Source of the DNA: Streptomyces abyssalis
Lineage (GTDB): Bacteria; Actinomycetota; Actinomycetes; Streptomycetales; Streptomycetaceae
Length of the DNA stretch: 64,000 nt
Reading direction: 5' to 3'
Assembly: GCF_001751365.1 (NCBI RefSeq)
Contig: NZ_LJGT01000040.1
Location: forward strand, 973,696-1,037,695
In this document: positions 17,054-25,105 of the stretch, in pieces
Position numbering within the stretch: position 1 is the stretch's first letter
Layout of the letters: every line of letters begins with the position of its first letter
Notes under the pieces: generated by a model
Told to the model about the DNA's origin: nothing
The model's input: the letters and a program-made list of their open reading frames with translations, nothing else
The model's database searches: none
Translations under genes and position numbers: made by a program

Positions 17054-17710
17054 TCAGACTCCCGAGCCGCGCGGGGCGGGCGCGCAGCCCAGGACATGGG
17101 CCTTGACCAGCTGCGCGATACGAGGGTCGCGCCGCCGGAACGCCTCCATGACCGCCTCGTGCTCCTCCGCGTACGACTGCTGCACCGTGCCCAGCCAGCG
17201 GATCGAGAGCGCCGTCCACACCTCGATGCCCAGCGACTCCCAGGTGTGCAGCAGCACGCTGTTGCCCGCCGCACGTACCAGCTCCCGGTGGAAGGCGACC
17301 GTGTGCCGCACCTGGGCCTCGCCGTCACCGGCGCGGTCCGCCTCGTACAGCGCTGCCACATGCGGCTGGAGCGTGGAAGCGTCACCGGCGAGGTGCGGGG
17401 CCGCCAGCTCCGCGGCGATCTGCTCAAGCCCGGCGCGCACCGGGTAGATCTCCTCCAGGTCCGCCGCCGACAACTCCCTCACCCGCACGCCCTTGTTGGT
17501 GGCCGAATCGATCAGCCGCAGCGTCTCCAGTTCCCGCAGCGCCTCCCGCACCGGTGTCTGGCTGACCTCCAGCTCCACCGCGATCCGCCGCTCGACGATC
17601 CGCTCGCCGGGCTTCCACCGGCCGCTGACGATGCCGTCCACGATGTGCTCGCGGATCTGCTCGCGCAGCGAGTGGGCGAGCGGCCGGGACGGGGACGGGG
17701 TCGAGGTCAC
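17054..17710 (-). CDS. GntR-family regulator, FadR/FCD subfamily
   Basis: A 218-residue regulator with an N-terminal winged helix (REQIREHIVDGIVSGRWKPG, then SQTPVREALRELETLRLID) and an all-helical FCD ligand domain that binds small organic acids, often through a metal. Metal-ligand candidates are the histidines in HTVAFHRELV near residue 135 and EEHEAVMEAF near residue 185. The GTG at 17710 follows an AGGAAGG site at somewhat long spacing; a GTG at 17749 would add 13 residues. FCD regulators commonly control carboxylate catabolism, so it may act on the neighbouring catabolic cluster, though it is convergent to paaX. Confidence 0.9.
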   Translation of the reverse strand: MTSTPSPSRPLAHSLREQIREHIVDGIVSGRWKPGERIVERRIAVELEVSQTPVREALRELETLRLIDSATNKGVRVRELSAADLEEIYPVRAGLEQIAAELAAPHLAGDASTLQPHVAALYEADRAGDGEAQVRHTVAFHRELVRAAGNSVLLHTWESLGIEVWTALSIRWLGTVQQSYAEEHEAVMEAFRRRDPRIAQLVKAHVLGCAPAPRGSGV

Positions 17711-17842
17711 GGGCGCGGCTTCCTTCCTGGGGCGTTGGCGGGGCGGCACGGCGGAGCCGGTGCCTCGGGGCCGGTGCCTCGACCATACGGCCCCGTAGGT
17801 TACGGCCGCGCCCGCAGGAAGCCACGTTCTGCGAGGGGTTCG

Positions 17843-18379
17843 TCACCCGGCCGGCCAGCCGGTGGCGGCCACGGCCTCACGCGCGATGTCCACGACGGCC
17901 CGCCCGTCGGTCGCCACCCGCACGGTGTCCGCCGGCGCCCGCTCCTCCAGCAGCCGCCCCTTGAGTGCGCTGCTGCGCAGCCCGTCCTCCAGCTCCGATC
18001 CGCGCTCGCGGCCGGTGAGCCGGCCGCGGGCCGTCGCCTCGGAGACCGTCAGCAGCACGCGGACGATCCGTACGTCCGCGCCCATCGCGCGCCGGAAGAC
18101 GCGCTCCATCTCCGGCATGACGCTGAGCGTGTTGGTGTAGATCAGCCGGCGGTACCCGAGTTCCGCGTAGTTGGCCCACACGGCGGTGAGGTTGCGCTCG
18201 ACGATCCCCGTACGGTGCGGGTCCCCCGCGGGGGCGGGATGGACGTGGCCCATCAAGTCGCCCTCGATGAGGGCGTGCTGGACGCGGACGGCACGTAGCC
18301 GCGCCGAAACCTCCAGGCCCACCGTCGACTTGCCCACCCCGGCGCGTCCGCCGAGCAGGAGTACTTCAGAATGATCCAT
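17843..18379 (-). CDS. P-loop nucleotide kinase-like ATPase
   Basis: A 178-residue protein beginning MDHSEVLLLGGRAGVGKSTV, a Walker A motif (GRAGVGKS). A likely substrate-side loop is HALIEGDLMGHV, and a lid-like basic stretch is ARGRLTGRERGS. This is the pattern of small AAA_33 or adenylylsulfate/gluconate-kinase-like P-loop kinases. Substrate unknown. The ATG at 18379 is preferred over longer forms because it starts directly at the first beta strand. Divergent from the YdeI-like gene, with 97 bases between them. Confidence 0.82.
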   Translation of the reverse strand: MDHSEVLLLGGRAGVGKSTVGLEVSARLRAVRVQHALIEGDLMGHVHPAPAGDPHRTGIVERNLTAVWANYAELGYRRLIYTNTLSVMPEMERVFRRAMGADVRIVRVLLTVSEATARGRLTGRERGSELEDGLRSSALKGRLLEERAPADTVRVATDGRAVVDIAREAVAATGWPAG

Positions 18380-18476
18380 CGGAGCAGCGTGCGGCACGCG
18401 AGCCGGTCGCGCGATCCGTTTCCGGCGTACTCGTAGACTCCGCACCAGGCGAGAGAACCACCCCGTGGAGTGGGCA

Positions 18477-19055
18477 ATGGATTCATCCGACGACCTGGAA
18501 GTCATCCGCTGCGCCGGCGAAGCCGAGTTCGAGGCATGGATCGCCGCGCATCACGCCGAGCAGCGCGGCGTGTGGGTGAAGATGGCAAAGAAGAACTCCG
18601 GGGTGGCGTCCGTCACGGACGACCAGGCCCTCGACGTCGTCCTCTGCTACGGATGGATCAACGGGCAGCGGAAGCGCTACGACGACACCTACTACCTGCA
18701 GAAGTTCACGCCCCGCCGCCGAGGAAGCACCTGGTCGCAGGTGAACATCCGCAAGGTCGAGGCGCTGGTCGCCGCCGGGCGCATGAAGGAGCCGGGCCTT
18801 GCGGAGGTCGCGGCAGCGCGGGCGGACGGACGGTGGGACGCGGCGTATCCGTCGCAGAAGGAAGCCGTCGTCCCCGACGACCTCGCCGCCGCGCTGGAAC
18901 GGAGCGCGCCGGCACGCTCGTTCTTCGACCGGCTCGGAAAGAGCGACCGGTACATCGTCATCCTCCGGCTGATGACGGCGAAGAACGACGTCAGCAGAGC
19001 GGAGCGGCTGCGCAGAATGATCGCCTCGATGGAGTCCGGCCGGAAGGTGACCTAG
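18477..19055 (+). CDS. YdeI/OmpD-associated family protein
   Basis: A 192-residue soluble protein with the YdeI-family layout: FEAWIAAHHAEQRGVWVKMA, then CYGWINGQRKRYDD and FTPRRRGSTWSQVN, and a helical C-terminal domain with WDAAYPSQKEAVVPDD and the RLGKSDRY-type end. The family is widespread, and its biochemical role is not settled. The ATG at 18477 has a GGAG about 8 bases upstream; a GTG at 18465 would add four residues. Its stop lies 84 bases before the end of the convergent DUF6461 gene. Confidence 0.85.
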   Translation: MDSSDDLEVIRCAGEAEFEAWIAAHHAEQRGVWVKMAKKNSGVASVTDDQALDVVLCYGWINGQRKRYDDTYYLQKFTPRRRGSTWSQVNIRKVEALVAAGRMKEPGLAEVAAARADGRWDAAYPSQKEAVVPDDLAAALERSAPARSFFDRLGKSDRYIVILRLMTAKNDVSRAERLRRMIASMESGRKVT

Positions 19056-19138
19056 CGTCCCGCCGGACACCGGGGCGGACGGCTCCCGGAAACGTGACCC
19101 GTGTCGGCGTGCTCACGCTGCCCGCGTGCTCATGCGGC

Positions 19139-19765
19139 CTACGTGCTCACGCTGCCGACGAGCAGTGGCCGCTCCAGGGTGTCCGGTGCGAAGACCACCC
19201 CGGTGATCTCGGCCGCCAGGGCGAACGACGTGGCTATGGGATCGTCCAGGCACATCTCGTCCTGCTCGGGGTCCACGCCGATCGCACGTATCCGGGAGTT
19301 CAGCGCCTCGGGGTCGCTGCCGAACCGGTAGCCGGGAGTGTGCGCGTTGAAGCCGGTGACGAAGCTGCCGTCGACCGCGTAGACGAAGTCGTGCTCCGCG
19401 TAGTCGTGACGCGTGACGGCGACCATCTCGCAGGCGTGGGACAGGCGTTCCGCGACGTCGGGCAGGGTGGCCTCCCACCCCGACAGCTCGACGGCCACAC
19501 TCCACTCGCCGGCCTCGAGGACACCCACGTACTGTCCGCCGGCCCCGCCGTCGCTCTGTGGGAGGAGATTCTCCACCCGGTCACGGAGCGCGCCGAAACT
19601 CATCCGCACGCCCTCCTGAGCGCCGGTGCCGAAGCGGCGCAGCACTTCTTCCGTGCCGAGGCCGCGGAAGAAGGACACGCTGAAGATCTCGCCCAACGGG
19701 CAGTGCCCTTCGCCGACGTCCAGCCATCGAAGCTGTTCCAGGGGATCGCGGACCGTGCCTCTCAT
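19139..19765 (-). CDS. DUF6461 family protein
   Basis: A 208-residue soluble protein of a family frequent in Streptomyces and without known function. Typical stretches are GEIFSVSFFRGLGTEEVLRR in the N-terminal part, a central VGVLEAGEWSVAVELSGWEA and a C-terminal FALAAEITGVVFAPDTLERP. No membrane segment or signal peptide. The ATG at 19765 is placed 10 bases after a GGAGG site; a GTG three codons earlier would sit almost on that site. Such genes are often found near accessory, lineage-variable loci, which fits this region. Confidence 0.75.
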   Translation of the reverse strand: MRGTVRDPLEQLRWLDVGEGHCPLGEIFSVSFFRGLGTEEVLRRFGTGAQEGVRMSFGALRDRVENLLPQSDGGAGGQYVGVLEAGEWSVAVELSGWEATLPDVAERLSHACEMVAVTRHDYAEHDFVYAVDGSFVTGFNAHTPGYRFGSDPEALNSRIRAIGVDPEQDEMCLDDPIATSFALAAEITGVVFAPDTLERPLLVGSVST

Positions 19766-20225
19766 GTCACTCACGCCTCCTCACGACTCGTCGAGCGCGT
19801 AACGGCATGCTCGCACCCGGCACTGACAATCCCGGTAAGCCGTCGTCCGGGCGCCTCCGCCGGCCCGAGGCGATCCTCGCCCCGACTCTCAACTCGCCGC
19901 TCTGACCTGCGTGTTGTTCCTCCGGCTTCAACACCGTGGCAGCAGCGGGACTTGTCCGTCAGAGTCCCTTGCGTACAGGGCGTACCTCCGTCCTGGGTAC
20001 CGGGGGGAGACAGCAGACCGGCCGGATCACGATCCGGGCCCGCCTCTGTTGTCGGGGCGGCCGTCGGCCGGGAACGGCAAGCAATTGACCGGTCGCGGCC
20101 GCCCGAGGGGCGCCCCCGCCTGCCTCGCAACCGCAGGCGGGGGCCCTGCTCCGCGCGAGCCGTCACCCACGCGAGGGACGGCGGCCAAGGACGTGAAGTG
20201 CCCCGGCAGCTCATGCCGGGCCCGG
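19766..20225. other. 460-base gap without a recognised gene
   Basis: The interval between the DUF6461 and ArsR-type genes carries no open frame with convincing family features on either strand. It holds the promoter of the DUF6461 gene at its left and a strong hairpin at 20112-20144 at its right. Base composition is somewhat more even than in coding DNA. It may contain decayed sequence, but no remnant could be identified. Confidence 0.5.
20112..20144 (-). terminator. Strong hairpin downstream of the ArsR-type gene
   Basis: A perfect 12-bp stem (GCCCCCGCCTGC pairing with GCAGGCGGGGGC) around a 9-base loop lies 82 bases past the stop of the ArsR-type gene. There is no T-run, as is usual for Streptomyces terminators. 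Confidence 0.65.
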
Positions 20226-21260
20226 TCACATCCGGCCCGAGCCATCCTCCGTCTGCTCCCGCAGCAGCGCGCCGCCGGCCGAACTGAGCTGATGGAAAAC
20301 GCTGTTGGCGTGCCTGTGGCTGACGATGAGCCCCGCGTCGCGCAGCACCGCGGCGTGCTGGCTCGCCGCGGAGGGTGAGACGCCGACGCGGCTGGCGAGT
20401 TCGGTCGTGTTGGGCACGTCGGCCGCCGCCCGCAGCACAGCCGCCCGCGTCCCGCCGAGCAGCCGGGCGAGCGCGTCGCCGGACGGGAAGTGCTCGCCGG
20501 TGCCGTACGCAGCGGTCGACATCCACCGCGGGTCACGGTCGAGGGGATACAGGACCGTGGGCGGCAGTTCGGGATCGGCCAGCGGCACCGGCCGGCTCCA
20601 GAGGAACTGCGAGGGCACCAGCAGCAGTCCGCGTCCGCGCAGAAGCAGATCGCGGTCCACGGGGTGCGCGGGGATCTCCAGTACCGGAGGCCGCCAGCGC
20701 ATCGCCGGCCGGAAGCTCGCCAGCAGGCCCTGGGCGCCGCCCACTCCGCCCGTACGCAGAGCGCGGATGCGGACCGCGCGGTCGGCGGCGGCGCGGCGTC
20801 TGATCGCGGGCCAGTACGGGGTGAGCGCCCTGGCGTGATAGCCGGAGATCATCTCGCCGAGGCGACGGCGGGCGTGCGGCGAGTGGTCGGTGAGGTCCTG
20901 CGCCCAGCCGGGGGCGCCGACGCGCTCGTGCAGGATGCCGAGTTCGTACGAGATCCGCTCACGCGGCGTCGCGACGACCGCCTCGATGCCCTCTTCCAGG
21001 CCGAGCAGGCCCTCGGGCGGGGTGAGGAAGTCGGGGAAGTAGCTCGCGTCGGGCACGAGCGGCAGCAACTGCCGTACGTCGTCCGCGCATCCGTGCCGGC
21101 GCAGGTCGGCCCGTACCGTGCGGCGCCAGTCGGCGAAGGGCAGACGGCCGTAGCGGGCGCGCAGCATGTGCAGGCTGAAGACCGTCTCCCAGAGGGGATC
21201 GGGGCTCTCGGCGACGTGTGTGCGCGCCAGATCCGTACCGGTGAAGTGGATGCGCAGCAT
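20226..21260 (-). CDS. ArsR-type winged-helix regulator with long N-terminal domain
   Basis: A 344-residue protein. The C-terminal about 75 residues are an ArsR-like winged helix (LLGGTRAAVLRAAADVPNTT, then VSPSAASQHAAVLRDAGLIV and HRHANSVFHQLSSAG). The first 260 residues are a DUF5937-like domain starting MLRIHFTGTDLARTHVAESP. This arrangement, with the helix-turn-helix at the C-terminus, is common in Streptomyces. The ligand or signal is unknown, and no metal-binding cysteines are evident in the winged helix. The ATG at 21260 gives the family start. It is separated from sucB by 251 bases of plain intergenic sequence. Confidence 0.87.
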   Translation of the reverse strand: MLRIHFTGTDLARTHVAESPDPLWETVFSLHMLRARYGRLPFADWRRTVRADLRRHGCADDVRQLLPLVPDASYFPDFLTPPEGLLGLEEGIEAVVATPRERISYELGILHERVGAPGWAQDLTDHSPHARRRLGEMISGYHARALTPYWPAIRRRAAADRAVRIRALRTGGVGGAQGLLASFRPAMRWRPPVLEIPAHPVDRDLLLRGRGLLLVPSQFLWSRPVPLADPELPPTVLYPLDRDPRWMSTAAYGTGEHFPSGDALARLLGGTRAAVLRAAADVPNTTELASRVGVSPSAASQHAAVLRDAGLIVSHRHANSVFHQLSSAGGALLREQTEDGSGRM

Positions 21261-21511
21261 GCGGTGTTCTCCGGTGGTTCCTGCCGGGTGCCGATCGTAC
21301 GCGCACTCGTTCCGGCACACGGCCTCCGGGGCTCTTCCCGGCATACGGCCTCCGGGGCTCTTCGCGGGGACGGGCCCGTCCCCGCGAAGCCGCGACGGGC
21401 CTGTCCGCAGCAACGACGGCGGCCCCGCGCGGAGCAGCCGGAGCTGTCCGTGCGGGGCCGCCGTGAAGACGCCCGTGAGGCCGTCGGCGCGGGGCCGTCG
21501 GCGCGGCCGGG

Positions 21512-23260
21512 TCAGAGACCCAGTTCGCCCTCGAACTCGCCTGCTTCCAGGCGGGCCTTGACGTCGCCGAGGTAGCGGGCCGCGTCCGCACCGTCGACCA
21601 GCTGGTGGTCGTAGGAGAGGGTCAGGTAGACCATGTCGCGGATGGCGACGGTCTCGCCCAGCTCCGGGTGGTCGATCACCATCGGACGGCGGACGGTGGC
21701 GCCGATGCCGAGCTCGGCGACCTGCGGGTAGTTCACGATGACCGTGTCGAACAGCGCACCGCGCGAGCCGGTGTTGCTGATCGTGAACGTGCCGCCGGAC
21801 ATGTCGTCCGGGCCCAGCCCGCCCTCGCGGACCTTCTTCGCCAGCTCGGCCGTCTTCCGCGCGATGCCCGCGAGGTTGAGGTTTCCGGCCTCCTTGATGA
21901 CCGGGACCATCAGGCCCTTCTCGGAGTCCACCGCGATGCCGATGTTCTCGACGTCATGGTAGGTGATCGTGCCGTCGTCGTTGAGCCGCGAGTTGACGGA
22001 CGGGTGCGCCTTGAGCGCCTCAGCCGCCGCCTGCACGAAGAACGGCATGGGGGAGAGCTTGACGCCCTCGCGGCTCGCGAAGGAGTCCTTGGCGCGGGCG
22101 CGCAGCCGCATCACGCGCGTGACGTCGACCTCCACCACGGTCGACAGCTGCGCCTGGTTGTGCAGCGCCTTCATCATGTTCTCCGCGATGACCTTGCGGA
22201 TACGCGGCATCTTGACGGTCTGGCCGCGCAGCGGAGAGGGCTCCAGCTTCGGCGACCTGGGGCCGGACGGAGCGGTGCCTGCAGCGGCGGCCGGTGCCGG
22301 TGCGGCCGACTTGGCCGCCTCGGCCGCGGCGGTGACGTCCTGCTTGCGGATGCGGCCGCCGACGCCGGTGCCCTTGACCGTGCTCAGGTCCACGCCCTGC
22401 TCGTTGGCGAGCTTCCGCACGAGCGGCGTGACGTACGCGCCTTCGGACTCGCTCACGGCCGGAGCAGCGGGAGCGGCCGGGGCGGCGGGAGCCGGTGCCG
22501 GTGCGGGAGCCGGCGCGGCCGGTGCCGGAGCGGCCTGTGCCTTCGGCGCGGGGGCCGGCTCGGGCTCGGCCGGCTCCGGTGCGGGCTCGGGCTGCGCCGG
22601 TGCCGGCTCGGCCGCTGGAGCAGGCCTTTCCCCTGGCTGCGCCGGGGAGACCCCACTGCCGATCACGGCCAGCTTGGCGCCGACCTCGGCGGTCTCGTCC
22701 TCGGCTACGACGATCTCCAGCAGCGTGCCTGCGCTCGGAGCGGGAATCTCCGTGTCGACCTTGTCCGTGGAGACCTCCAGCAGCGGCTCGTCCGCCTGGA
22801 CCTCCTCGCCGACCTGCTTCAGCCAGCGCGTGACGGTGCCCTCGGTGACCGACTCGCCCAGCGCGGGAAGGACGACGTCCGTACCCTGCGCCGAGCCGCC
22901 GCCGCCACCGCCGGCGGGTGCCGCTGCCGGCTGCGGCTCCGGCTGTGCCTGCTGCGCGGGCTCGGGCTCGGGCTGCGGCTCCGGCTGGGCGGCGGGCGCC
23001 TCGGCCGCCGGCGCCGGGGAGCCCCCGTCGTCGATCACGGCCAGCTCGGCGCCGACCTCGACCGTCTCGTCCTCGGCGACCTTGATGGAGGAGAGCGTGC
23101 CGGCGGCGGGCGCCGGAATCTCGGTGTCGACCTTGTCTGTGGAGACCTCGAGCAGCGGCTCGTCGGCCTCCACTTGCTCACCCTCGGCTTTCAGCCAGCG
23201 GGTGACGGTGCCCTCGGTGACGCTCTCGCCGAGCGCCGGCAGGGTTACGGAAACCGCCAT
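21512..23260 (-). CDS. sucB: 2-oxoacid dehydrogenase E2 (dihydrolipoyl succinyl/acetyltransferase)
   Basis: A 582-residue E2. Two lipoyl domains occupy residues about 3-78 and 125-200, each with the lipoylated lysine in STDKVDTEIPAP. Alanine/proline-rich linkers follow, then a peripheral-subunit binding domain (YVTPLVRKLANEQGVDLSTV) near residue 275 and the catalytic domain from about 350, with the active-site HxxxD in LSYDHQLVDGADAARYL. It transfers acyl groups to CoA. With lpd immediately upstream and aceE nearby it probably serves both the pyruvate and the 2-oxoglutarate complexes, as known for actinobacteria. Annotation as SucB follows custom; acyl specificity cannot be read from sequence. 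Confidence 0.94.
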   Translation of the reverse strand: MAVSVTLPALGESVTEGTVTRWLKAEGEQVEADEPLLEVSTDKVDTEIPAPAAGTLSSIKVAEDETVEVGAELAVIDDGGSPAPAAEAPAAQPEPQPEPEPAQQAQPEPQPAAAPAGGGGGGSAQGTDVVLPALGESVTEGTVTRWLKQVGEEVQADEPLLEVSTDKVDTEIPAPSAGTLLEIVVAEDETAEVGAKLAVIGSGVSPAQPGERPAPAAEPAPAQPEPAPEPAEPEPAPAPKAQAAPAPAAPAPAPAPAPAAPAAPAAPAVSESEGAYVTPLVRKLANEQGVDLSTVKGTGVGGRIRKQDVTAAAEAAKSAAPAPAAAAGTAPSGPRSPKLEPSPLRGQTVKMPRIRKVIAENMMKALHNQAQLSTVVEVDVTRVMRLRARAKDSFASREGVKLSPMPFFVQAAAEALKAHPSVNSRLNDDGTITYHDVENIGIAVDSEKGLMVPVIKEAGNLNLAGIARKTAELAKKVREGGLGPDDMSGGTFTISNTGSRGALFDTVIVNYPQVAELGIGATVRRPMVIDHPELGETVAIRDMVYLTLSYDHQLVDGADAARYLGDVKARLEAGEFEGELGL

Positions 23261-23395
23261 GGTTTCGGTTGCTCCTAACGGAATGGTGCGGATGCGGGGT
23301 AGCGCCCGTTCCCTTACGGCTACTCCCCCTGGCTTCTCCCCCTCGATTCGAGGGGAGGTGTCTCCAGGGAGGTGCCTCCAGGGGAGGCCCCAAGG

Positions 23396-24784
23396 TCAGT
23401 CGTGGGAGTGCAGAGGCTTGCCCGCGAGGGCGAGGTGGGCCTCGCCGAGGGCCTCGCTCTGCGTCGGGTGTGCGTGGATGAGCTGCGCGACCTCGGCCGG
23501 CAGCGCCTCCCAGTTGTAGATGAGCTGAGCCTCGCCCACCTGTTCGCCCATCCGGTCACCGACCATGTGGACGCCGACCACGGCACCATCGCGGACCTGG
23601 ACCAGCTTGATCTCGCCCGTGGTGTTGAGGATCTTGCTCCTGCCGTTGCCGGCGAGGTTGTACTTGAGGGTGACGACCTTGTCGGCCCCGTAGATCTCCT
23701 TGGCCTTCTCCTCCGTGATGCCGACGGAGGCGACCTCCGGGTGGCAGTACGTCACGCGGGGCACGCCGTCGTAGTCCACCGGCACCGGGTTCAGCCCGGC
23801 CAGCCGCTCCGCGACGAGGATGCCCTCGGCGAAGCCGACGTGCGCGAGCTGGAGGGTCGGGATGAGGTCGCCGACGGCGGAGACGGTCGGCACGTTCGTG
23901 CGGCAGTACTCGTCGGCGAGGACGAAGCCGCGGTCCATGGCGACCCCGGCCTCCTCGTAGCCGAGGCCCTGCGAGACGGGGCCGCGGCCGATGGCGACCA
24001 GCAGCACCTCCGCCTCGTACTCCTTGCCGTTGGCGAGGCTGACCTTCACGCCGTCGTTCGTGTACTCGGCCTTCTCGAAGAACGAGCCCAGGGAGAAGGA
24101 GATGCCGCGCTTGCGGAAGGCGCGCTCCAGCAGCTTGGAGCTGCTCTCGTCCTCGGCCGGCACCAGGTGGGGAAGGCCCTCGACGATGGTCACGTCCGTG
24201 CCGAACGACTTCCAGGCCGAGGCGAATTCGACGCCGATGACGCCGCCGCCCAGGATGATCGCGGACTCGGGCACGCGCTCCAGGTGCAGCCCGTGGTCGG
24301 AGGAGATGATGCGGTTGCCGTCGATCTCCAGGCCGGGCAGCGTCTTCGGTACGGAGCCCGTCGCGAGGAGGATGTGGCGGCCCTCGTAGCGCTGGCCGTT
24401 GACGTCGACCGACGTGGGGGAGGACAGCCGGCCCTCGCCCTCGACGTAGGTGATCTTGCGGGATGCGACGAGGCCCTGCAGGCCCTTGTACAGCCCGGAG
24501 ACCACGCCGTCCTTGTACTTGTGCACCCCGGCCATGTCGATGCCGTCGAAGGTGCTCTTCACGCCGAACTTCTCGCCCTCGCGGGCCTGGTCGGCCAGCT
24601 CACCGGCGTGCAGAAGAGCCTTGGTGGGGATGCAGCCCCGGTGCAGACAGGTGCCGCCCAGCTTGTCCTTCTCGATCAGGGCGACGTCCAGACCCAGCTG
24701 CGCCCCGCGCAGTGCGGCGGCATAGCCGCCGCTGCCGCCTCCGAGGATCACTAGGTCGAAAACGGTGCTGGCGTCGTTCGCCAC
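23396..24784 (-). CDS. lpdA: Dihydrolipoyl dehydrogenase (E3)
   Basis: A 462-residue flavoprotein disulfide reductase that reoxidises dihydrolipoamide with NAD. The FAD loop VILGGGSGGYAAALRGAQLG opens the protein, and the redox-active disulfide is in GGTCLHRGCIPTKALLH. The NAD-binding GGGVIGVEFASAW is mid-protein, and the His-Glu proton relay HAHPTQSEALGE is near the C-terminus. The GTG at 24784 has a GGAGG site 7 bases upstream, giving the standard length. It precedes sucB by 135 bases; that gap carries a small perfect inverted repeat (CCCCTCGA-T-TCGAGGGG, 23339-23355), which could attenuate or process the shared transcript. Confidence 0.96.
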   Translation of the reverse strand: MANDASTVFDLVILGGGSGGYAAALRGAQLGLDVALIEKDKLGGTCLHRGCIPTKALLHAGELADQAREGEKFGVKSTFDGIDMAGVHKYKDGVVSGLYKGLQGLVASRKITYVEGEGRLSSPTSVDVNGQRYEGRHILLATGSVPKTLPGLEIDGNRIISSDHGLHLERVPESAIILGGGVIGVEFASAWKSFGTDVTIVEGLPHLVPAEDESSSKLLERAFRKRGISFSLGSFFEKAEYTNDGVKVSLANGKEYEAEVLLVAIGRGPVSQGLGYEEAGVAMDRGFVLADEYCRTNVPTVSAVGDLIPTLQLAHVGFAEGILVAERLAGLNPVPVDYDGVPRVTYCHPEVASVGITEEKAKEIYGADKVVTLKYNLAGNGRSKILNTTGEIKLVQVRDGAVVGVHMVGDRMGEQVGEAQLIYNWEALPAEVAQLIHAHPTQSEALGEAHLALAGKPLHSHD

Positions 24785-25049
24785 GTCACGTCCTCCATGC
24801 ATGGGTACGCCGGAGCCGGTCTCCTTCAGACCGGGCGGCTGTATTGCGGCCGCTGTTCTGCTCGGCCCTGGACTCGGCTTGGTGAAGCCGCGCTGGGGCC
24901 CTGTCCTGCCGGGGACCCATCTTCGCACTTGTCGGCGGGCAGCGGGACGCGGGGCCGTGTACCCGGCGGTACGGGCGCGATCGCTTTCGGCGAACTCGGC
25001 CGTACCGCCGGGCGACTGCCTGATGTACCCGTGTAACGGAGCGGAAAGT

Positions 25050-25074
25050 GTGACCCTGCTCACGTCAGGGTCAC
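25050..25074 (-). terminator. Inverted repeat between pepA and lpdA (terminator or operator)
   Basis: A perfect 9-bp inverted repeat (GTGACCCTG and CAGGGTCAC, 7-base loop) lies 32 bases after the pepA stop. It could end the pepA transcript. Its GTGACC/GGTCAC symmetry would also suit a regulator site ahead of lpdA. The rest of the 321-base gap (24785-25105) shows no gene. Confidence 0.55.
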
Positions 25075-25105
25075 GCGGGCCGCGGGCGGACAGCCCTCCG
25101 GGGCC

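Noticed and set aside
19766..20225. tRNA or transposase remnant in the 460-base gap
   Set aside because: No cloverleaf with T-loop GTTCRA context and no transposase motif could be recognised on either strand.
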